From Aestuariibacter sp. A3R04 (GTDB lineage: Bacteria > Pseudomonadota > Gammaproteobacteria > Enterobacterales > Alteromonadaceae): DNA of 64,000 nucleotides. Shown here one piece after another: positions 35,239 through 45,098 of this stretch. The stretch spans positions 533,647-597,646 of the forward strand of contig NZ_JAHKQR010000011.1 of the NCBI RefSeq assembly GCF_018860805.1, in the 5' to 3' direction. Numbering within the stretch: position 1 is the first letter of the stretch; each line of letters begins with the position of its first letter. A program made the position numbers and the translations under genes. Under the pieces are notes generated by a model. The model saw nothing but the letters and a program-made list of their open reading frames with translations. It was not told the DNA's origin and ran no database searches.

Positions 35239-36050
35239 TAACCTTCCTTTTGCGTTGCGGCTTTCATGTTACCAACGAACTCATCCAACTTCGCCAGCAT
35301 GGCGGGTACATTATTAAGGTGCTGCGCAATAATGTTTACCGTGGCTGATCCGCTGATGGCTCCCGCTGCACCGGCTTTAATGGCAGTTTGCACTTGTGCC
35401 GGTGAAGAAATACCAAAGCCGAGTAGCGGAGGCGCACATTGATAGGCGTTGAGCTGACTAATTAGCGTGTCAGCGGGGATATCTGCTGCCGTTTCTACCC
35501 CCGTTACTCCAGCGCGGCCAAGCAGGTATGTGTAACCGGCGGAGTGCTTGCCTATTTCACGCAAGGTTTCTTCAGTTGCATTTGGTGGCGCAATAAGAAT
35601 TTGCGCAACGTCGGAGGCGTTTGCAGCCTTGATAAACGGTTTGGCTTCGCGCAAAGGGACGTCGGCGACTAAAATTGAGTCTACCCCTGCTGCTTTCGCC
35701 CGAGCGTAAAATTCGCTAATGCCTCTGGCCATCACCAGGTTGCTGTAAAGCAAAAGGCCAATAGGCACGTCGGGATATTTTTCCCGTACCCGGCTAAGTA
35801 AACCAAAGCACGCATCCGGAGTAACATTGCTTTTTAATGCGCGAATACTGGCGGCTTGAATGGTTGGCCCGTCGGCGATAGGGTCACTGTACGGAATACC
35901 GAGCTCCAGTGCATCTGCGCCGCTTTCAATCAACTGACAAATGACTTTTTCTGAAGTCTCAATATCCGGGTCGCCCACCATGACGAAAGGAACAAAGGCG
36001 CCTTGGTTTGTCTCATTCAGGCGTTGGAACATAGCACTATAGCGATCCAT
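35238..36050 (-). CDS. trpA: Tryptophan synthase alpha subunit
   Basis: Cleaves indole-3-glycerol phosphate to indole, which is passed to TrpB inside the alpha-beta complex. The 270-residue chain has the catalytic Glu and Asp in [16 protein letters not shown] and the phosphate loop FGISSPAQV. The open frame runs up to 36146 inside trp[12 protein letters not shown] at 36050 is the true start and overlaps the trpB end by 14 bases. Its stop overlaps the yciI start. Confidence 0.97.
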   Translation of the reverse strand: MDRYSAMFQRLNETNQGAFVPFVMVGDPDIETSEKVICQLIESGADALELGIPYSDPIADGPTIQAASIRALKSNVTPDACFGLLSRVREKYPDVPIGLLLYSNLVMARGISEFYARAKAAGVDSILVADVPLREAKPFIKAANASDVAQILIAPPNATEETLREIGKHSAGYTYLLGRAGVTGVETAADIPADTLISQLNAYQCAPPLLGFGISSPAQVQTAIKAGAAGAISGSATVNIIAQHLNNVPAMLAKLDEFVGNMKAATQKEG

Positions 36051-37230
36051 TGAAATCTTCTCCCAAAATGTTGATAACGTGCGCAAGATCTTTATCGCCG
36101 CGGCCGGACAGGTTGACCACGATAATAGTGTCGTCCTCTGCTTCATCGGCCATGTTCAACGCATGAGCCAGCGCATGAGATGATTCGAGGGCGGGAATAA
36201 TTCCTTCCTTTCTGGCCAGAAGCTGGAAAGCGTTTAAGGCTTCATCGTCAGTGACTGCTACATATTCAGCCCGGCCGATGTCGGCCAGATGTGCGTGCTG
36301 AGGCCCAACGGCGGGATAATCAAGACCGGCAGACACAGAGTAACTCTCTTCAATTTGTCCTTCTTTGTCTTGCATGATGTAGGTGTAGGCGCCGTGTAGA
36401 ATTCCTTTTGAGCCGGTGCAGATAGTGGCACCGTGCTCTTTGGTGTGTAGCCCTTTGCCCGCAGGTTCTACGCCAATGAGCTTAACAGACGGGTCATCGA
36501 TAAAGTCGGCAAACATACCAATGGCGTTTGAGCCTCCACCTACACATGCCACCACAGCATCAGGTAACCGGCCTTCTTTCTCCAGAATTTGTGCTTTTGT
36601 TTCTTCGCCGATCATGCGGTGAAACTCTCGTACAATATGGGGGAAGGGATGGGGGCCGGCGGCTGTACCCAACAGATAGTGTGCCTTGTCATAGTTTGCA
36701 GACCAGTCGCGCAATGCTTCGTTTACCGCATCTTTTAATGTGCCGGAGCCTGCGTTCACGGGGATCACTTCTGCGCCCATCAGACGCATTCTAAAGACGT
36801 TTGGCGCCTGGCGCTCTACGTCTTTAGCACCCATATAAATTCGCGCTTTTAGTCCGAGCAGTGCACATGCCAGCGCTGTAGCTGTACCGTGTTGGCCTGC
36901 GCCGGTTTCCGCTATGACTTCCGTTTTGCCCATGCGCTTTGTAAGCAGTGCCTGGCCCAGTACCTGATTGGTTTTATGGGCACCGCCATGGAGCAAGTCT
37001 TCCCGTTTCAGATACAACTTTACCTTCGGGTTACTCACCAGATTACGGGTGAGTGTCATGGCAGTCGGCCGCCCCGCGTAGTCTTTGAGTAAATCGGTAA
37101 ATTCTTTCTGAAAGGCAGGATCGTCTTTGGCTTTGATAAATTCCTGTTCGAGTTGATCTAATGCTGGGATCAATAATTCCGGCACATACATGCCACCGAA
37201 ATCCCCAAATTTTGAATCGAGTTGGTTCAT
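36037..37230 (-). CDS. trpB: Tryptophan synthase beta subunit
   Basis: PLP enzyme that joins indole and serine to form tryptophan. The 397-residue protein has the PLP lysine in [12 protein letters not shown] (K86), the glycine loop [12 protein letters not shown] and the C-terminal [10 protein letters not shown]. It lies between trpCF (21 bases upstream) and trpA (14-base overlap). Confidence 0.98.
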   Translation of the reverse strand: MNQLDSKFGDFGGMYVPELLIPALDQLEQEFIKAKDDPAFQKEFTDLLKDYAGRPTAMTLTRNLVSNPKVKLYLKREDLLHGGAHKTNQVLGQALLTKRMGKTEVIAETGAGQHGTATALACALLGLKARIYMGAKDVERQAPNVFRMRLMGAEVIPVNAGSGTLKDAVNEALRDWSANYDKAHYLLGTAAGPHPFPHIVREFHRMIGEETKAQILEKEGRLPDAVVACVGGGSNAIGMFADFIDDPSVKLIGVEPAGKGLHTKEHGATICTGSKGILHGAYTYIMQDKEGQIEESYSVSAGLDYPAVGPQHAHLADIGRAEYVAVTDDEALNAFQLLARKEGIIPALESSHALAHALNMADEAEDDTIIVVNLSGRGDKDLAHVINILGEDFNGSL

Positions 37231-37251
37231 GAATGATCCTGTGTTGTTTAA

Positions 37252-38649
37252 TTAGTAATGTCGCGCTATGGCAAACAGTGCTGCCAGCTTTTCAGCCGAT
37301 TTCTGACCGGGTGAGTCTTCCACACCGGAGTTCACGTCGATAGTACCGGCGCCGGTGTTAAGCGCTGCTACCAGGTTGTCTGCACTAATGCCTCCGGCGA
37401 TGATAAGTTTTTCTTTGTGTTTCACGTCATCGAGCATGCGCCAGTTGAAGGTTTGGCCAGTGCCGCCTTTGTCCTTGCCTACTTGGCAATCAAGTAAAAC
37501 CCGGTTCACGTGATCGTCTTCCAAACAGTGGTCCAGGATATCTGGCAATGTTGTAGAAACCCCAAGAGCTTGCCAAATTTCGCATGCCGGGGGCAATTGC
37601 TGACGTAAAATCTGACGATAAGTGTCGTCTTCGTCACCGTGAAGCTGAACAGCGTGTAAGGACAGGTCGTTTGCTATATCAGCGACTACATCAGTAGCTT
37701 GATTCACAAATACGCCCACATAACGTCCAGGGACCGCCTCGACAATGGTTCTTGCCGAGGCTACGGAAATACAGCGTTTTGATTGTTCTGCAAAGATTAA
37801 CCCGCCGTAGTTGGCTCCATGGGAAAAAGCGGTTTCAGCGTCTTCTTTTCTGGTTAAGCCACATACTTTGATGTCGCCGTAAACCAGGCCCTTTACCGCA
37901 GCCTTGAGATCGGTTTGTGCCATCAGTGCACTGCCAACTAAGAACCCCTGACACAGGGGAGCCAGACGACGTACATCGCGGTGGGTGTATATGCCTGACT
38001 CAGAAATAACCACAAAATCGTGGGTGGCATTGGCAAGCAGAGGCACCAATTGTTCCGTGGTTGCCAAATCGGTGGACAAATCACGCAGATTTCGGTTGTT
38101 TATACCGATAATTTTAGCATTAAGGGCAATGGCACGGTGCATCTCATCTTCGTTACTCACTTCGGTAAGTACGTCAAGAGAAAGGGTATCGGCAAGGGCA
38201 GACAGGGTTCGGTATTGCTCGTCATTCAGCACACTAAGCATCAATAAAATAGCGTCGGCCTGATAGTATCTGGCCAGATAAACCTGATATTCATTTACAA
38301 AGAAGTCTTTGTTGAGGACAGGTTGAGTTACCCGCGCGGTGACATACGCTAAGTAGTCGTAGCTGCCTTGAAAATACTTTTCATCAGTGAGTACTGAAAT
38401 ACCCGCGGCGAAGGGCTCGTAGGCGTTGAGAATTTCCTCGAGATTGAACTCACTACGTATTAACCCCTTGGATGGCGAGGCTTTTTTACACTCGAAAATG
38501 AAACCAGCGTTTTCTTCACGTAGCGCCTTAAACAAGCTCTTGGTAGATGGCGTCAGGGTGTCGATAAAAGAAGCCAACGGCATTTCTGCCATTCTAGTTT
38601 CCAGTTCAACGTGTTTGTCGGCGACGATTTTCGCTAACACATTACTCAT
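37252..38649 (-). CDS. trpCF: Bifunctional indole-3-glycerol-phosphate synthase / phosphoribosylanthranilate isomerase
   Basis: Fusion of two TIM barrels, 465 residues. About 1-255 is TrpC (indole-3-glycerol phosphate synthase) with FECKKASPSKG, VLTDEKYFQGS and SESGIYTHRDV; about 256-465 is TrpF (PRA isomerase) with KVCGLTRKEDA and QLHGDEDD, LDCQVGKDKGGTG. It catalyses steps three and four of tryptophan synthesis. The start overlaps the trpD stop by eight bases. This fused form, as in Enterobacteria and Alteromonadales, argues for a gammaproteobacterial host. Confidence 0.97.
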   Translation of the reverse strand: MSNVLAKIVADKHVELETRMAEMPLASFIDTLTPSTKSLFKALREENAGFIFECKKASPSKGLIRSEFNLEEILNAYEPFAAGISVLTDEKYFQGSYDYLAYVTARVTQPVLNKDFFVNEYQVYLARYYQADAILLMLSVLNDEQYRTLSALADTLSLDVLTEVSNEDEMHRAIALNAKIIGINNRNLRDLSTDLATTEQLVPLLANATHDFVVISESGIYTHRDVRRLAPLCQGFLVGSALMAQTDLKAAVKGLVYGDIKVCGLTRKEDAETAFSHGANYGGLIFAEQSKRCISVASARTIVEAVPGRYVGVFVNQATDVVADIANDLSLHAVQLHGDEDDTYRQILRQQLPPACEIWQALGVSTTLPDILDHCLEDDHVNRVLLDCQVGKDKGGTGQTFNWRMLDDVKHKEKLIIAGGISADNLVAALNTGAGTIDVNSGVEDSPGQKSAEKLAALFAIARHY

Positions 38650-39676
38650 CGGTGTTACTCTCCTGATGGCTGATCATGGCTGCTTTTGTCAGTGTTGCCA
38701 GCGGCTTACCCTGGTTCATGGATTCCATCGCCATTTCTGTCCCTTCTTTAAAGGATGCAGCTTTTTCGGTAAGCTTCAATAGGGCTGCGCAATTCATCGC
38801 AATAGCAGCACGGTGCGCTTCTTGGCCTTTTCCAGCCAGGGCGGCTTCTATCATTTCACGGTTTTTTTCAGGCTCACCGCCTTCAATAGCGCTGAGTGGG
38901 TAGGATGGCAACCCAAAATCCGCTGCGGTGACGGTAAACTTGCGTAGGTCGCCGTGTTCTAAATCCACGATATGTGATTCGCCGTGTAACGCCAGTTCGT
39001 CCAAGCCATCACCATGAACAATCATGGCTCTGTGCTGGCCAAGCAGCATAAGGGTTTGCGCGTAGGAATCAAGTAAGTGCGGCGAGTATACGCCGAACAA
39101 ACCATGCGTCGGGCCAGCCGGGTTGGCTAATGGACCGAGAATATTAAATATTGTTCGGGTTTTCAAAAGTTGGCGGATGGGAGCGGCATGACGCATACCT
39201 GCGTGATACACAGGGGCGAACAAGAAGCAGAAGTTCGCGTCGTCTAGGCACTGTCTGGCGACGTCAGGGGTAATGTCGAGTTTGAGGCCAAATTCCCGAA
39301 ACAAGTCTGCTGAACCGGAACGACTGCTTACACTTCGATTTCCGTGTTTAGCGACTTTTACACCACAACTGGCTGCAACTACGCCGGCAGCACTGGATAT
39401 GTTAATGGTGTTGTGGCCATCGCCACCGGTACCCACTATATCAGCAAACGCGTAGTCAGGCGTGGGAAATGGCTGCGCATTTGACACCATTGCACTGGCA
39501 GCGCCGGCGATTTCGTTCGGCGATTCACCATTGAGTTTCAGTGCCGTCAGAATAGTTGCCAGCAGTGTTTCTGATTGTTCTCCACGCATAATACTGTTGA
39601 ACAGGGAAAATGACTGAGCCTGGCTTAAATGCTTTTTGTCAAAAAGTTTTTCCAGTAAAAGAGAAGCATCAAACAT
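38642..39676 (-). CDS. trpD: Anthranilate phosphoribosyltransferase
   Basis: Joins anthranilate to PRPP. The 344-residue enzyme has the PRPP loop DIVGTGGDGHNTINIS, KHGNRSVSSRSGSAD and NILGPLANPAGP. It is separate from trpG, unlike the TrpG-TrpD fusion of E. coli; its start overlaps the trpG stop by eight bases. Its C-terminus is polar (HQESNTDE), extending across the trpCF start. Confidence 0.97.
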   Translation of the reverse strand: MFDASLLLEKLFDKKHLSQAQSFSLFNSIMRGEQSETLLATILTALKLNGESPNEIAGAASAMVSNAQPFPTPDYAFADIVGTGGDGHNTINISSAAGVVAASCGVKVAKHGNRSVSSRSGSADLFREFGLKLDITPDVARQCLDDANFCFLFAPVYHAGMRHAAPIRQLLKTRTIFNILGPLANPAGPTHGLFGVYSPHLLDSYAQTLMLLGQHRAMIVHGDGLDELALHGESHIVDLEHGDLRKFTVTAADFGLPSYPLSAIEGGEPEKNREMIEAALAGKGQEAHRAAIAMNCAALLKLTEKAASFKEGTEMAMESMNQGKPLATLTKAAMISHQESNTDE

Positions 39677-40283
39677 GTGCTGGCTCCTTATTCGTTAAAT
39701 AGTGAATACTTTGCAGCAAAAGGCGACTACCCTCTGCGGTTAATATGGATTCAGGATGAAATTGAAAACCAAGCATCCTGTCCTTTTCGTGATACACCGC
39801 CATGGTGGTGTCACCAAAATGGGCGATAGGGTTAAGGCCTTGTGGCAATGATGTTGCTGCCAGTGAGTGGTAGCGCGCCACGTGAAGCGGTTGAGGTAAA
39901 CCCGCAAACATGGCTTCACCGTTGTGTGTTATGGCAGACGATTTACCGTGCATAACCTCTGCTGCACGGTCGACTACACCGCCGTAGTGATGAACGATAG
40001 CCTGGTGGCCAAGACAAATACCCAATACCGGAAAAGCACCTTGCACTTTTTTTAGCAGGGCAGGCATACAGCCCGCCTCGTGGGGTGCACCCGGACCAGG
40101 GCTTAGCAACAGCAGAACTTGTGCTTTTAGGGCTTCATCCTGCATACGTGCGTAGAGCAATTCTGCATCTACAGTGTTTCTGTATACGAGGATGTGCAAC
40201 TGTAGCGCCCGGAGTTCGTCTACCAGGTTATAGGTAAAGGAATCGACATTGTCTAAGAGAAAAACAGTAATATTGTCACGCAT
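39669..40283 (-). CDS. trpG: Anthranilate synthase component II (glutamine amidotransferase)
   Basis: Class I glutamine amidotransferase that supplies ammonia to TrpE. The 204-residue chain opens LLDNVDSFTYNLVDEL, has the oxyanion loop LSPGPGAP, nucleophile Cys in GICLGHQA, and the His-Glu pair in FHPES. The frame extends to 40466 inside trpE but the start at 40283 has AGGAG six bases ahead. Just one base separates it from the trpE stop codon. Confidence 0.97.
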   Translation of the reverse strand: MRDNITVFLLDNVDSFTYNLVDELRALQLHILVYRNTVDAELLYARMQDEALKAQVLLLLSPGPGAPHEAGCMPALLKKVQGAFPVLGICLGHQAIVHHYGGVVDRAAEVMHGKSSAITHNGEAMFAGLPQPLHVARYHSLAATSLPQGLNPIAHFGDTTMAVYHEKDRMLGFQFHPESILTAEGSRLLLQSIHYLTNKEPAHV

Positions 40284-40284
40284 A

Positions 40285-41874
40285 TTATTCTCCTGACGTG
40301 AGTGAGCGTTTAACAGCATTGATAACGGCCTGGGCTTTAGCTCGGGTTTCATCTGCTTCCGATTGCGGATCTGAATCGTAAACGACACCCGCGCCCGCCT
40401 GAATATAGGCGCGGCCGTTTTTAACGTAGGCGGAACGTATAACAATGCAGGTATCCATGTCGCCATGGCTGTTGAGGTAACCTACGGCACCGCCATAACT
40501 CCCACGGCGTTTTTTCTCGACTTGCCTAATGAGGTTGGCAGCGCTGACTTTCGGCGCACCGACTAACGTACCCATATTCATACAGGCCTGATAAGCATGA
40601 AGGGCATCGAGATCGTTTCTGAGTTGGCCGACGACCCGGGAAACCAAGTGCATTACGTGGGAATAGCGATCTACTTTTAGCAAATCCTTCACGAATCGGG
40701 TGCCCGGTTCACTGACTTTAGCTACGTCGTTTCGGGCTAAGTCTACCAACATGATGTGCTCGGCTTTTTCCTTGCTGTCTTCGCGCAAATTCAGCTCGAT
40801 ACGGCTGTCTAAATCTGCGTCTATTTCGCCATTTGCTCGTTTTCCCCTTGGGCGGGTGCCAGCAATGGGGTAGATTTCAACCTGATTACTTTGCGTTTCA
40901 TATTTAATGGCTGATTCCGGAGAGGCACCAAATATGGTGAAGTCTGCGTCCTGCATATAAAACATGTACGGACTGGGATTACTTATTTTTAACTGCGCAT
41001 AGGCTGCGAGAGGGTTGGAACAGGGAAGTGAGAACGTGCGTGAAGGTACAACCTGAAAAATATCACCGGAGAGGATGTGAGACTTCAGATGTATCACGTC
41101 CTCTTTGTATTGCTCGTCACTTTTATCGGTATCAATATCTGTGGTGTCAGTTTGTGTGGTGGTCGCTAGCGGCGCTGTCACGGGAATATCGTTAAGCTTA
41201 GCCTGCAGGTTTTCCAAGCGCTGTGCAATATCAAAATAGCTTTGGGCGACGTTAGGACCGCTAAACACACTGCCTATCAGATGGGTTTCACGGGATTGGT
41301 GATCGACCGTCAGCAATGTTTCAGCCAGATAGAATACGTAGTCAGGACAATCATTTTCTCCGTCAGGTACATCGGGGAGCTTTTCAAAGGTGGCCAGTAA
41401 GTCATACGCAAATACGCCTCCTAAAAAGACGGCGTGAGGATGCTGCCTGATGGGCGTTATATCGCGAACAAGCAAACGAAGCGCATCGAACACACTGGCG
41501 GCTTTTAAACGGCTGTCTTCATCCAGGCTGTCATCGGTGAGGTGACAGGTGAGTGTAATCGTATTACCGCTTCGGCTGAGGTCGGTGTTTGGCGGACAAT
41601 GAGACGCAATAAGGGGGAGTACAGACTCACCATTTGCCGTTAGTGCTGTGCAAATCACCTGATTGCCCTTACACACTAAACGCATGGCGGCGTCTACCAT
41701 CAGCAGACTTTGCAAATCGTCCTTGCTGTCGATTTCAGCGGATTCCAGCAATAGCGCATTCGCTTTGTCTGCACAAAGATGTGTAAATGCAGCCAGAGGG
41801 TCGTGTAGATAAGTACCCAGTTGTTCAATTGTTTCCACTTTGCCTGGTTCAGTGCCCAGTTCTGCTAAACTCAT
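40285..41874 (-). CDS. trpE: Anthranilate synthase component I
   Basis: Makes anthranilate from chorismate with ammonia from TrpG. The 529-residue protein has the feedback-site motif LLES (NALLLESAEID) near the N-terminus, where tryptophan binds in regulated enzymes, and the chorismate-binding half with IAGTRPRGK, DLARNDVAKVSEPG and GAPKVSAANLI. The open frame reaches up to 41955 across the attenuator; MSLAELGTEPG at 41874, with GGGAGAG ahead, is the start. Expression is controlled by the trpL leader. Confidence 0.97.
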   Translation of the reverse strand: MSLAELGTEPGKVETIEQLGTYLHDPLAAFTHLCADKANALLLESAEIDSKDDLQSLLMVDAAMRLVCKGNQVICTALTANGESVLPLIASHCPPNTDLSRSGNTITLTCHLTDDSLDEDSRLKAASVFDALRLLVRDITPIRQHPHAVFLGGVFAYDLLATFEKLPDVPDGENDCPDYVFYLAETLLTVDHQSRETHLIGSVFSGPNVAQSYFDIAQRLENLQAKLNDIPVTAPLATTTQTDTTDIDTDKSDEQYKEDVIHLKSHILSGDIFQVVPSRTFSLPCSNPLAAYAQLKISNPSPYMFYMQDADFTIFGASPESAIKYETQSNQVEIYPIAGTRPRGKRANGEIDADLDSRIELNLREDSKEKAEHIMLVDLARNDVAKVSEPGTRFVKDLLKVDRYSHVMHLVSRVVGQLRNDLDALHAYQACMNMGTLVGAPKVSAANLIRQVEKKRRGSYGGAVGYLNSHGDMDTCIVIRSAYVKNGRAYIQAGAGVVYDSDPQSEADETRAKAQAVINAVKRSLTSGE

Positions 41875-41900
41875 TGTCGCATTCTCTCCCGCTGCGATTA

Positions 41901-41929
41901 AAAAAAAAGGCCCGTTAAACGGGCCTTTT
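41901..41929 (-). terminator. trp attenuator
   Basis: On the minus strand, between trpL and trpE, the stem AAAAGGCCCG / CGGGCCTTTT with a 5-base loop is followed by a long T run. It lies 40 bases after the trpL stop. A CGGGC in the intervening segment (near 41961-41965) can pair with GCCCG of the stem to form the rival antiterminator. This is the classic layout of ribosome-mediated tryptophan attenuation. Confidence 0.95.
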
Positions 41930-41968
41930 ATGTGTTCTTTTACGCACTCATGCATACACCGCCCGAAA

Positions 41969-42031
41969 TTACTGGGAGTGCCACCACCAAACAGCGTTGA
42001 TTACAACGGAAACTGCAGATTGATTTTGCAT
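41969..42031 (-). CDS. trpL: trp operon leader peptide
   Basis: A 20-residue open frame with GAGAGAAG ahead of its ATG, ending in ...NAVWWWHSQ. Three consecutive Trp codons (TGG, 41989-41981) sit near the end, followed by the attenuator stem. When charged tRNA-Trp is scarce the ribosome stalls at these codons, allowing the antiterminator and so trpE expression. The leader is divergent from rnm, as in E. coli. Confidence 0.95.
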   Translation of the reverse strand: MQNQSAVSVVINAVWWWHSQ

Positions 42032-42076
42032 GTCTTCTCTCGAAATTCTTCGATAGGCATCGAAGGGGTAAGTACG

Positions 42077-42120
42077 TATAATATGCCCTATAGAAGAAAA
42101 CAAAATTGAAGTTGTGTCAA
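42077..42120. promoter_or_regulatory. trpL/rnm divergent promoter region
   Basis: A TATAAT at 42077-42082 on the plus strand, and TATTAT overlapping it on the minus strand, are possible -10 boxes. The TTGACA at 42120-42115 on the minus strand is a good -35 but does not have a -10 at the right distance. I cannot assign the two starts, or a TrpR operator, with confidence. Confidence 0.35.
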
Positions 42121-42980
42121 CCGGAAATTTGCATAAGACATTGAAAATAGATCTACACAGTCATACAAAACACTCAGACGGGCACCTTACACCAGAGGAA
42201 CTTGTGCTCCGAGCCCATACCATGCAGGTGGATGTGTTGGCCATTACCGATCACGATACGGTGGCGGGGCTGCATCAGGCCCATAGCACCCAAGCGAAGC
42301 AGAAACGGGCGATGACCATCATCGATGGTGTTGAGATTTCCACTGCATGGCACGGCTTTGATATACACGTTGTCGGTCTCAATATTCAGTGTGAGCACCC
42401 AAGTCTTGAGCAGTTTTTAGCTGAACAGACATCAATACGTCGCGAACGTGCGCTTAAAATTGGTGATAAGCTGATGAAATGTGGGTTTGTGGGGATCATT
42501 GATAAAGCGTTTTGTCTGGCCGGAGAAGGGCAGGTTACCCGCGCACATTTCGCCCGTGTACTTGTGAACGAATATGGCGTTGGCAGTATGGATAACGCAT
42601 TTAAAAAGTACCTCGGCAAGGGAAAACGGGCGATGGTCAAGGCCGTTTGGCCTGGTATGGCTGCTGCAATAGAGACTATTCACGAAGCTGGTGGGCAGGC
42701 AGTACTGGCGCATCCTGCCCATTACGACATGACAGCGAAATGGCTACGCAGGCTAGTTGCAGAATTTACCGCATTGGGAGGCGATGCCATAGAAACGGCT
42801 TTTCCTGGTATTAATCCGGATAAACAAGCGCTTATCAATGAATTGGCTGTGGCACATCAGCTCAAGGCGTCTGCAGGTTCAGATTTCCATTTTCCATCCC
42901 GCTGGACAGAGCTGGGAAAAAACCTGGGTATTGCATCGTCGCTTACGCCCATCTGGCACGACTGGGCAGTGTGTCAATAA
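42114..42980 (+). CDS. rnm: PHP-domain RNase AM (5'-3' exonuclease)
   Basis: A 288-residue PHP metal hydrolase. The metal ligands lie in DLHSHTKHSDG, ITDHDT, GVEIS, HPAHYD and the C-terminal GSDFHFP. The E. coli orthologue (YciV) trims 5' ends of 23S, 16S and 5S rRNA and degrades short oligonucleotides from the 5' end. The start is GTG at 42114 with a weak ribosome-binding site, possibly a later TTG. As in E. coli it diverges from trpL and is followed by yciO. Confidence 0.9.
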   Translation: MSTGNLHKTLKIDLHSHTKHSDGHLTPEELVLRAHTMQVDVLAITDHDTVAGLHQAHSTQAKQKRAMTIIDGVEISTAWHGFDIHVVGLNIQCEHPSLEQFLAEQTSIRRERALKIGDKLMKCGFVGIIDKAFCLAGEGQVTRAHFARVLVNEYGVGSMDNAFKKYLGKGKRAMVKAVWPGMAAAIETIHEAGGQAVLAHPAHYDMTAKWLRRLVAEFTALGGDAIETAFPGINPDKQALINELAVAHQLKASAGSDFHFPSRWTELGKNLGIASSLTPIWHDWAVCQ

Positions 42981-42997
42981 TTAACTAGGAACAGGGT

Positions 42998-43618
42998 ATG
43001 AGTCAGTTTTTTTACATACATCCGGAGAATCCTCAACAGCGATTACTCAATCAGGCGGCGGAGCTTATTCGACAGGGGGAAGTGGTGGTTTATCCCACCG
43101 ATTCCGGCTATGCCATTGGTTGTCAAATGGAAGATAAACGTGCACTCGATCGGCTTTGCCAAATCAGACAAATAGAACAAGATCACAACTTTACACTCAT
43201 GTGTCGGGACATGTCAGAGTTATCCTTCTACGCAAAAGTCGATAATATTGCGTTCAGGTTAATCAAGAATAATACGCCTGGACCTTACACCTTTGTGTTT
43301 AAAGCGACGCGGGAAGTACCAAGACGGCTGCAAAACCCAAAGCGAAAAACCATTGGTATTCGCGTGCCGGATAACATCATTGCGCTGAAACTTCTGGAAA
43401 CGCTTGATGCACCTTTAATGTCTACCTCGTTGATTTTGCCTGGTCGCGACATCGCTGAGTCCGATCCTGATGACATTCGTGACAAATTGGAGAAACAGGT
43501 GGGACTGATTATTCACGGGGGTTATTTAGGCGAAGATCCTACAACGATTGTCGATTTCTCAGAAGGAACCGCTGAAGTGATTAGAGAAGGCAGTGGCGAT
43601 CCAACGCCATTTATCTAG
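42998..43618 (+). CDS. yciO: L-threonylcarbamoyladenylate synthase-like protein YciO
   Basis: Sua5/YciO/YrdC-family protein of 206 residues. VVYPTDSGYAIGC, KNTP-type PGPYTFVFKATREVPRRL and TIGIRVPD are the family marks. YciO is a distant relative of TsaC and has at most weak activity in t6A synthesis. The order rnm-yciO matches E. coli. It has an AGGAACAGG ribosome-binding site; the next gene, scpA, starts 18 bases after the stop. Confidence 0.93.
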   Translation: MSQFFYIHPENPQQRLLNQAAELIRQGEVVVYPTDSGYAIGCQMEDKRALDRLCQIRQIEQDHNFTLMCRDMSELSFYAKVDNIAFRLIKNNTPGPYTFVFKATREVPRRLQNPKRKTIGIRVPDNIIALKLLETLDAPLMSTSLILPGRDIAESDPDDIRDKLEKQVGLIIHGGYLGEDPTTIVDFSEGTAEVIREGSGDPTPFI

Positions 43619-43636
43619 AACGCCCAAAGGATGTCT

Positions 43637-44479
43637 ATGACTGACGTGGAGAACGCCTCGGAGCTAACAGCGGCAGACCCAGTACAGCAGCCGTTGCCTT
43701 TGGCGTTTATCCACGGTGAAGCGTTGATTGAAAAACCTCAGGATTTATATATTCCGCCAGATGCACTTGAAGTTATTCTGGAAACCTTCGAGGGGCCCCT
43801 GGATTTACTGCTGTACCTCATCCGCAAACAAAAGTTTGATATTACTGCGCTGCCAGTTGCAGATATTACTGCTCAGTACATGGAATATGTTGAGGTGATG
43901 AAAAGCCTGAAACTGGAATTGGCGGCCGAGTACTTGCTGATGGCGGCTATTCTGGCAGAAATTAAATCTCGCTTATTGTTACCCAGGCGCAGTGACGAAG
44001 ATGACGACGAGGAAGACCCCAGAGCTGAACTGATTCGTCGTCTGCGGGAATACGAGGCGGTAAAAGTGGCAGCGCAATCGCTGGATGAGCAACCTCGGCT
44101 AGAGCGCGATATTTTTGCTGTAAAAGCGGATGTAGCTGATAGTGTGTCACCCATTCGGATTGAGCCTGATGTCAGCTTACAGGAATTGGTGTTGGCCTTT
44201 GGCCATGCTATGAAACGGGCCGCAGCCTTTGAACATCACACGATAGAACGGGAAGTACTAAGTACCCGGGAAAGGATGAGCCAAATATTATCTATGGTAA
44301 ACAGTCAAACGTATACGCCACTTGATGCACTGTTTACGCCAGAGGAAGGGCGCGGTGGTGTAGTGGTATCGTTTCTGGCTATTCTCGAATTAGTAAAAGA
44401 GCAACTCTTGTTGTGCGTTCAGGCAGGACCTTATTCAAGAATTCATGTAAAATTGGGCCAGCATGAAGAAAATCAATAA
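43637..44479 (+). CDS. scpA: Segregation and condensation protein A
   Basis: Kleisin of the SMC-ScpAB condensin, 280 residues. FEGPLDLLLYLIRKQKFDIT, AAEYLLMAAILAEIKSRLLLP and the C-terminal winged-helix part with VSFLAILELVKEQLL are the family marks. ScpA bridges the SMC heads; SMC itself is not in the window. An upstream ATG at 43631 directly abuts the ribosome-binding site AAAGG, so I prefer ATG 43637. It overlaps scpB by 17 bases. Confidence 0.95.
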   Translation: MTDVENASELTAADPVQQPLPLAFIHGEALIEKPQDLYIPPDALEVILETFEGPLDLLLYLIRKQKFDITALPVADITAQYMEYVEVMKSLKLELAAEYLLMAAILAEIKSRLLLPRRSDEDDDEEDPRAELIRRLREYEAVKVAAQSLDEQPRLERDIFAVKADVADSVSPIRIEPDVSLQELVLAFGHAMKRAAAFEHHTIEREVLSTRERMSQILSMVNSQTYTPLDALFTPEEGRGGVVVSFLAILELVKEQLLLCVQAGPYSRIHVKLGQHEENQ

Positions 44480-45098
44480 AGAACAGCTTAAGCAGTTAGT
44501 CGAAGCAGCTTTGTTTGTTGCCGATTCGCCCGTGTCTAAGGTGACACTCAAAGAGACGGTGTTGTCAGATTTTCAGGTTAGTGAAAGGGCGCTCAACGAT
44601 GTATTGAAAACCCTGATGCTGGATTATCAGCCCAGAGGGATTCAACTGGTTGAAGTAGCCAGCGGATATCGCTTTCAGTCTTTAGACAGTTTGAGTCCTT
44701 GGCTGAGCAAGATGTGGCAGGAGAGTGCACCGCGTTATTCTCGAGCCATGTTGGAAACCCTGGCACTTATCGCCTATCGGCAGCCTATTACCCGGGGAGA
44801 AATAGAAGCCGTACGGGGGGTTGCTGTCAGCAGTAATATTGTGCGAACGCTCACCGAAAGAAACTGGATCAAAGTGGTTGGACACAAAGAGGTGCCGGGC
44901 AGGCCAGCACTGTATGCGACAACCCGCCAGTTTTTAGACTATTTTTCGTTAAAATCGTTGGCCGATCTTCCCAGTTCTGATGTATTTGAAGCACTGGACG
45001 ACCAAACACAGCCGCCTGCGACGGCTACACTGGATGCACCGTCTGAAGATGACCGTGCGATTGAAACCGCTGAACAAAAGCGAGAAGAAAATGAGTGA
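44463..45098 (+). CDS. scpB: Segregation and condensation protein B
   Basis: Winged-helix subunit of the SMC-ScpAB complex that binds ScpA, 211 residues. The [42 protein letters not shown] and RPALYATT segments are diagnostic. The acidic C-terminal tail (about residues 180-211) is extra to the core. It overlaps scpA at the start and rluB by eight bases at the end, so the three genes are coupled. Confidence 0.95.
   Translation: MKKINKEQLKQLVEAALFVADSPVSKVTLKETVLSDFQVSERALNDVLKTLMLDYQPRGIQLVEVASGYRFQSLDSLSPWLSKMWQESAPRYSRAMLETLALIAYRQPITRGEIEAVRGVAVSSNIVRTLTERNWIKVVGHKEVPGRPALYATTRQFLDYFSLKSLADLPSSDVFEALDDQTQPPATATLDAPSEDDRAIETAEQKREENE

Noticed and set aside
41875..41955. trpE starting at 41955
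   Set aside because: That stretch reads through the attenuator stem; homology starts at 41874.
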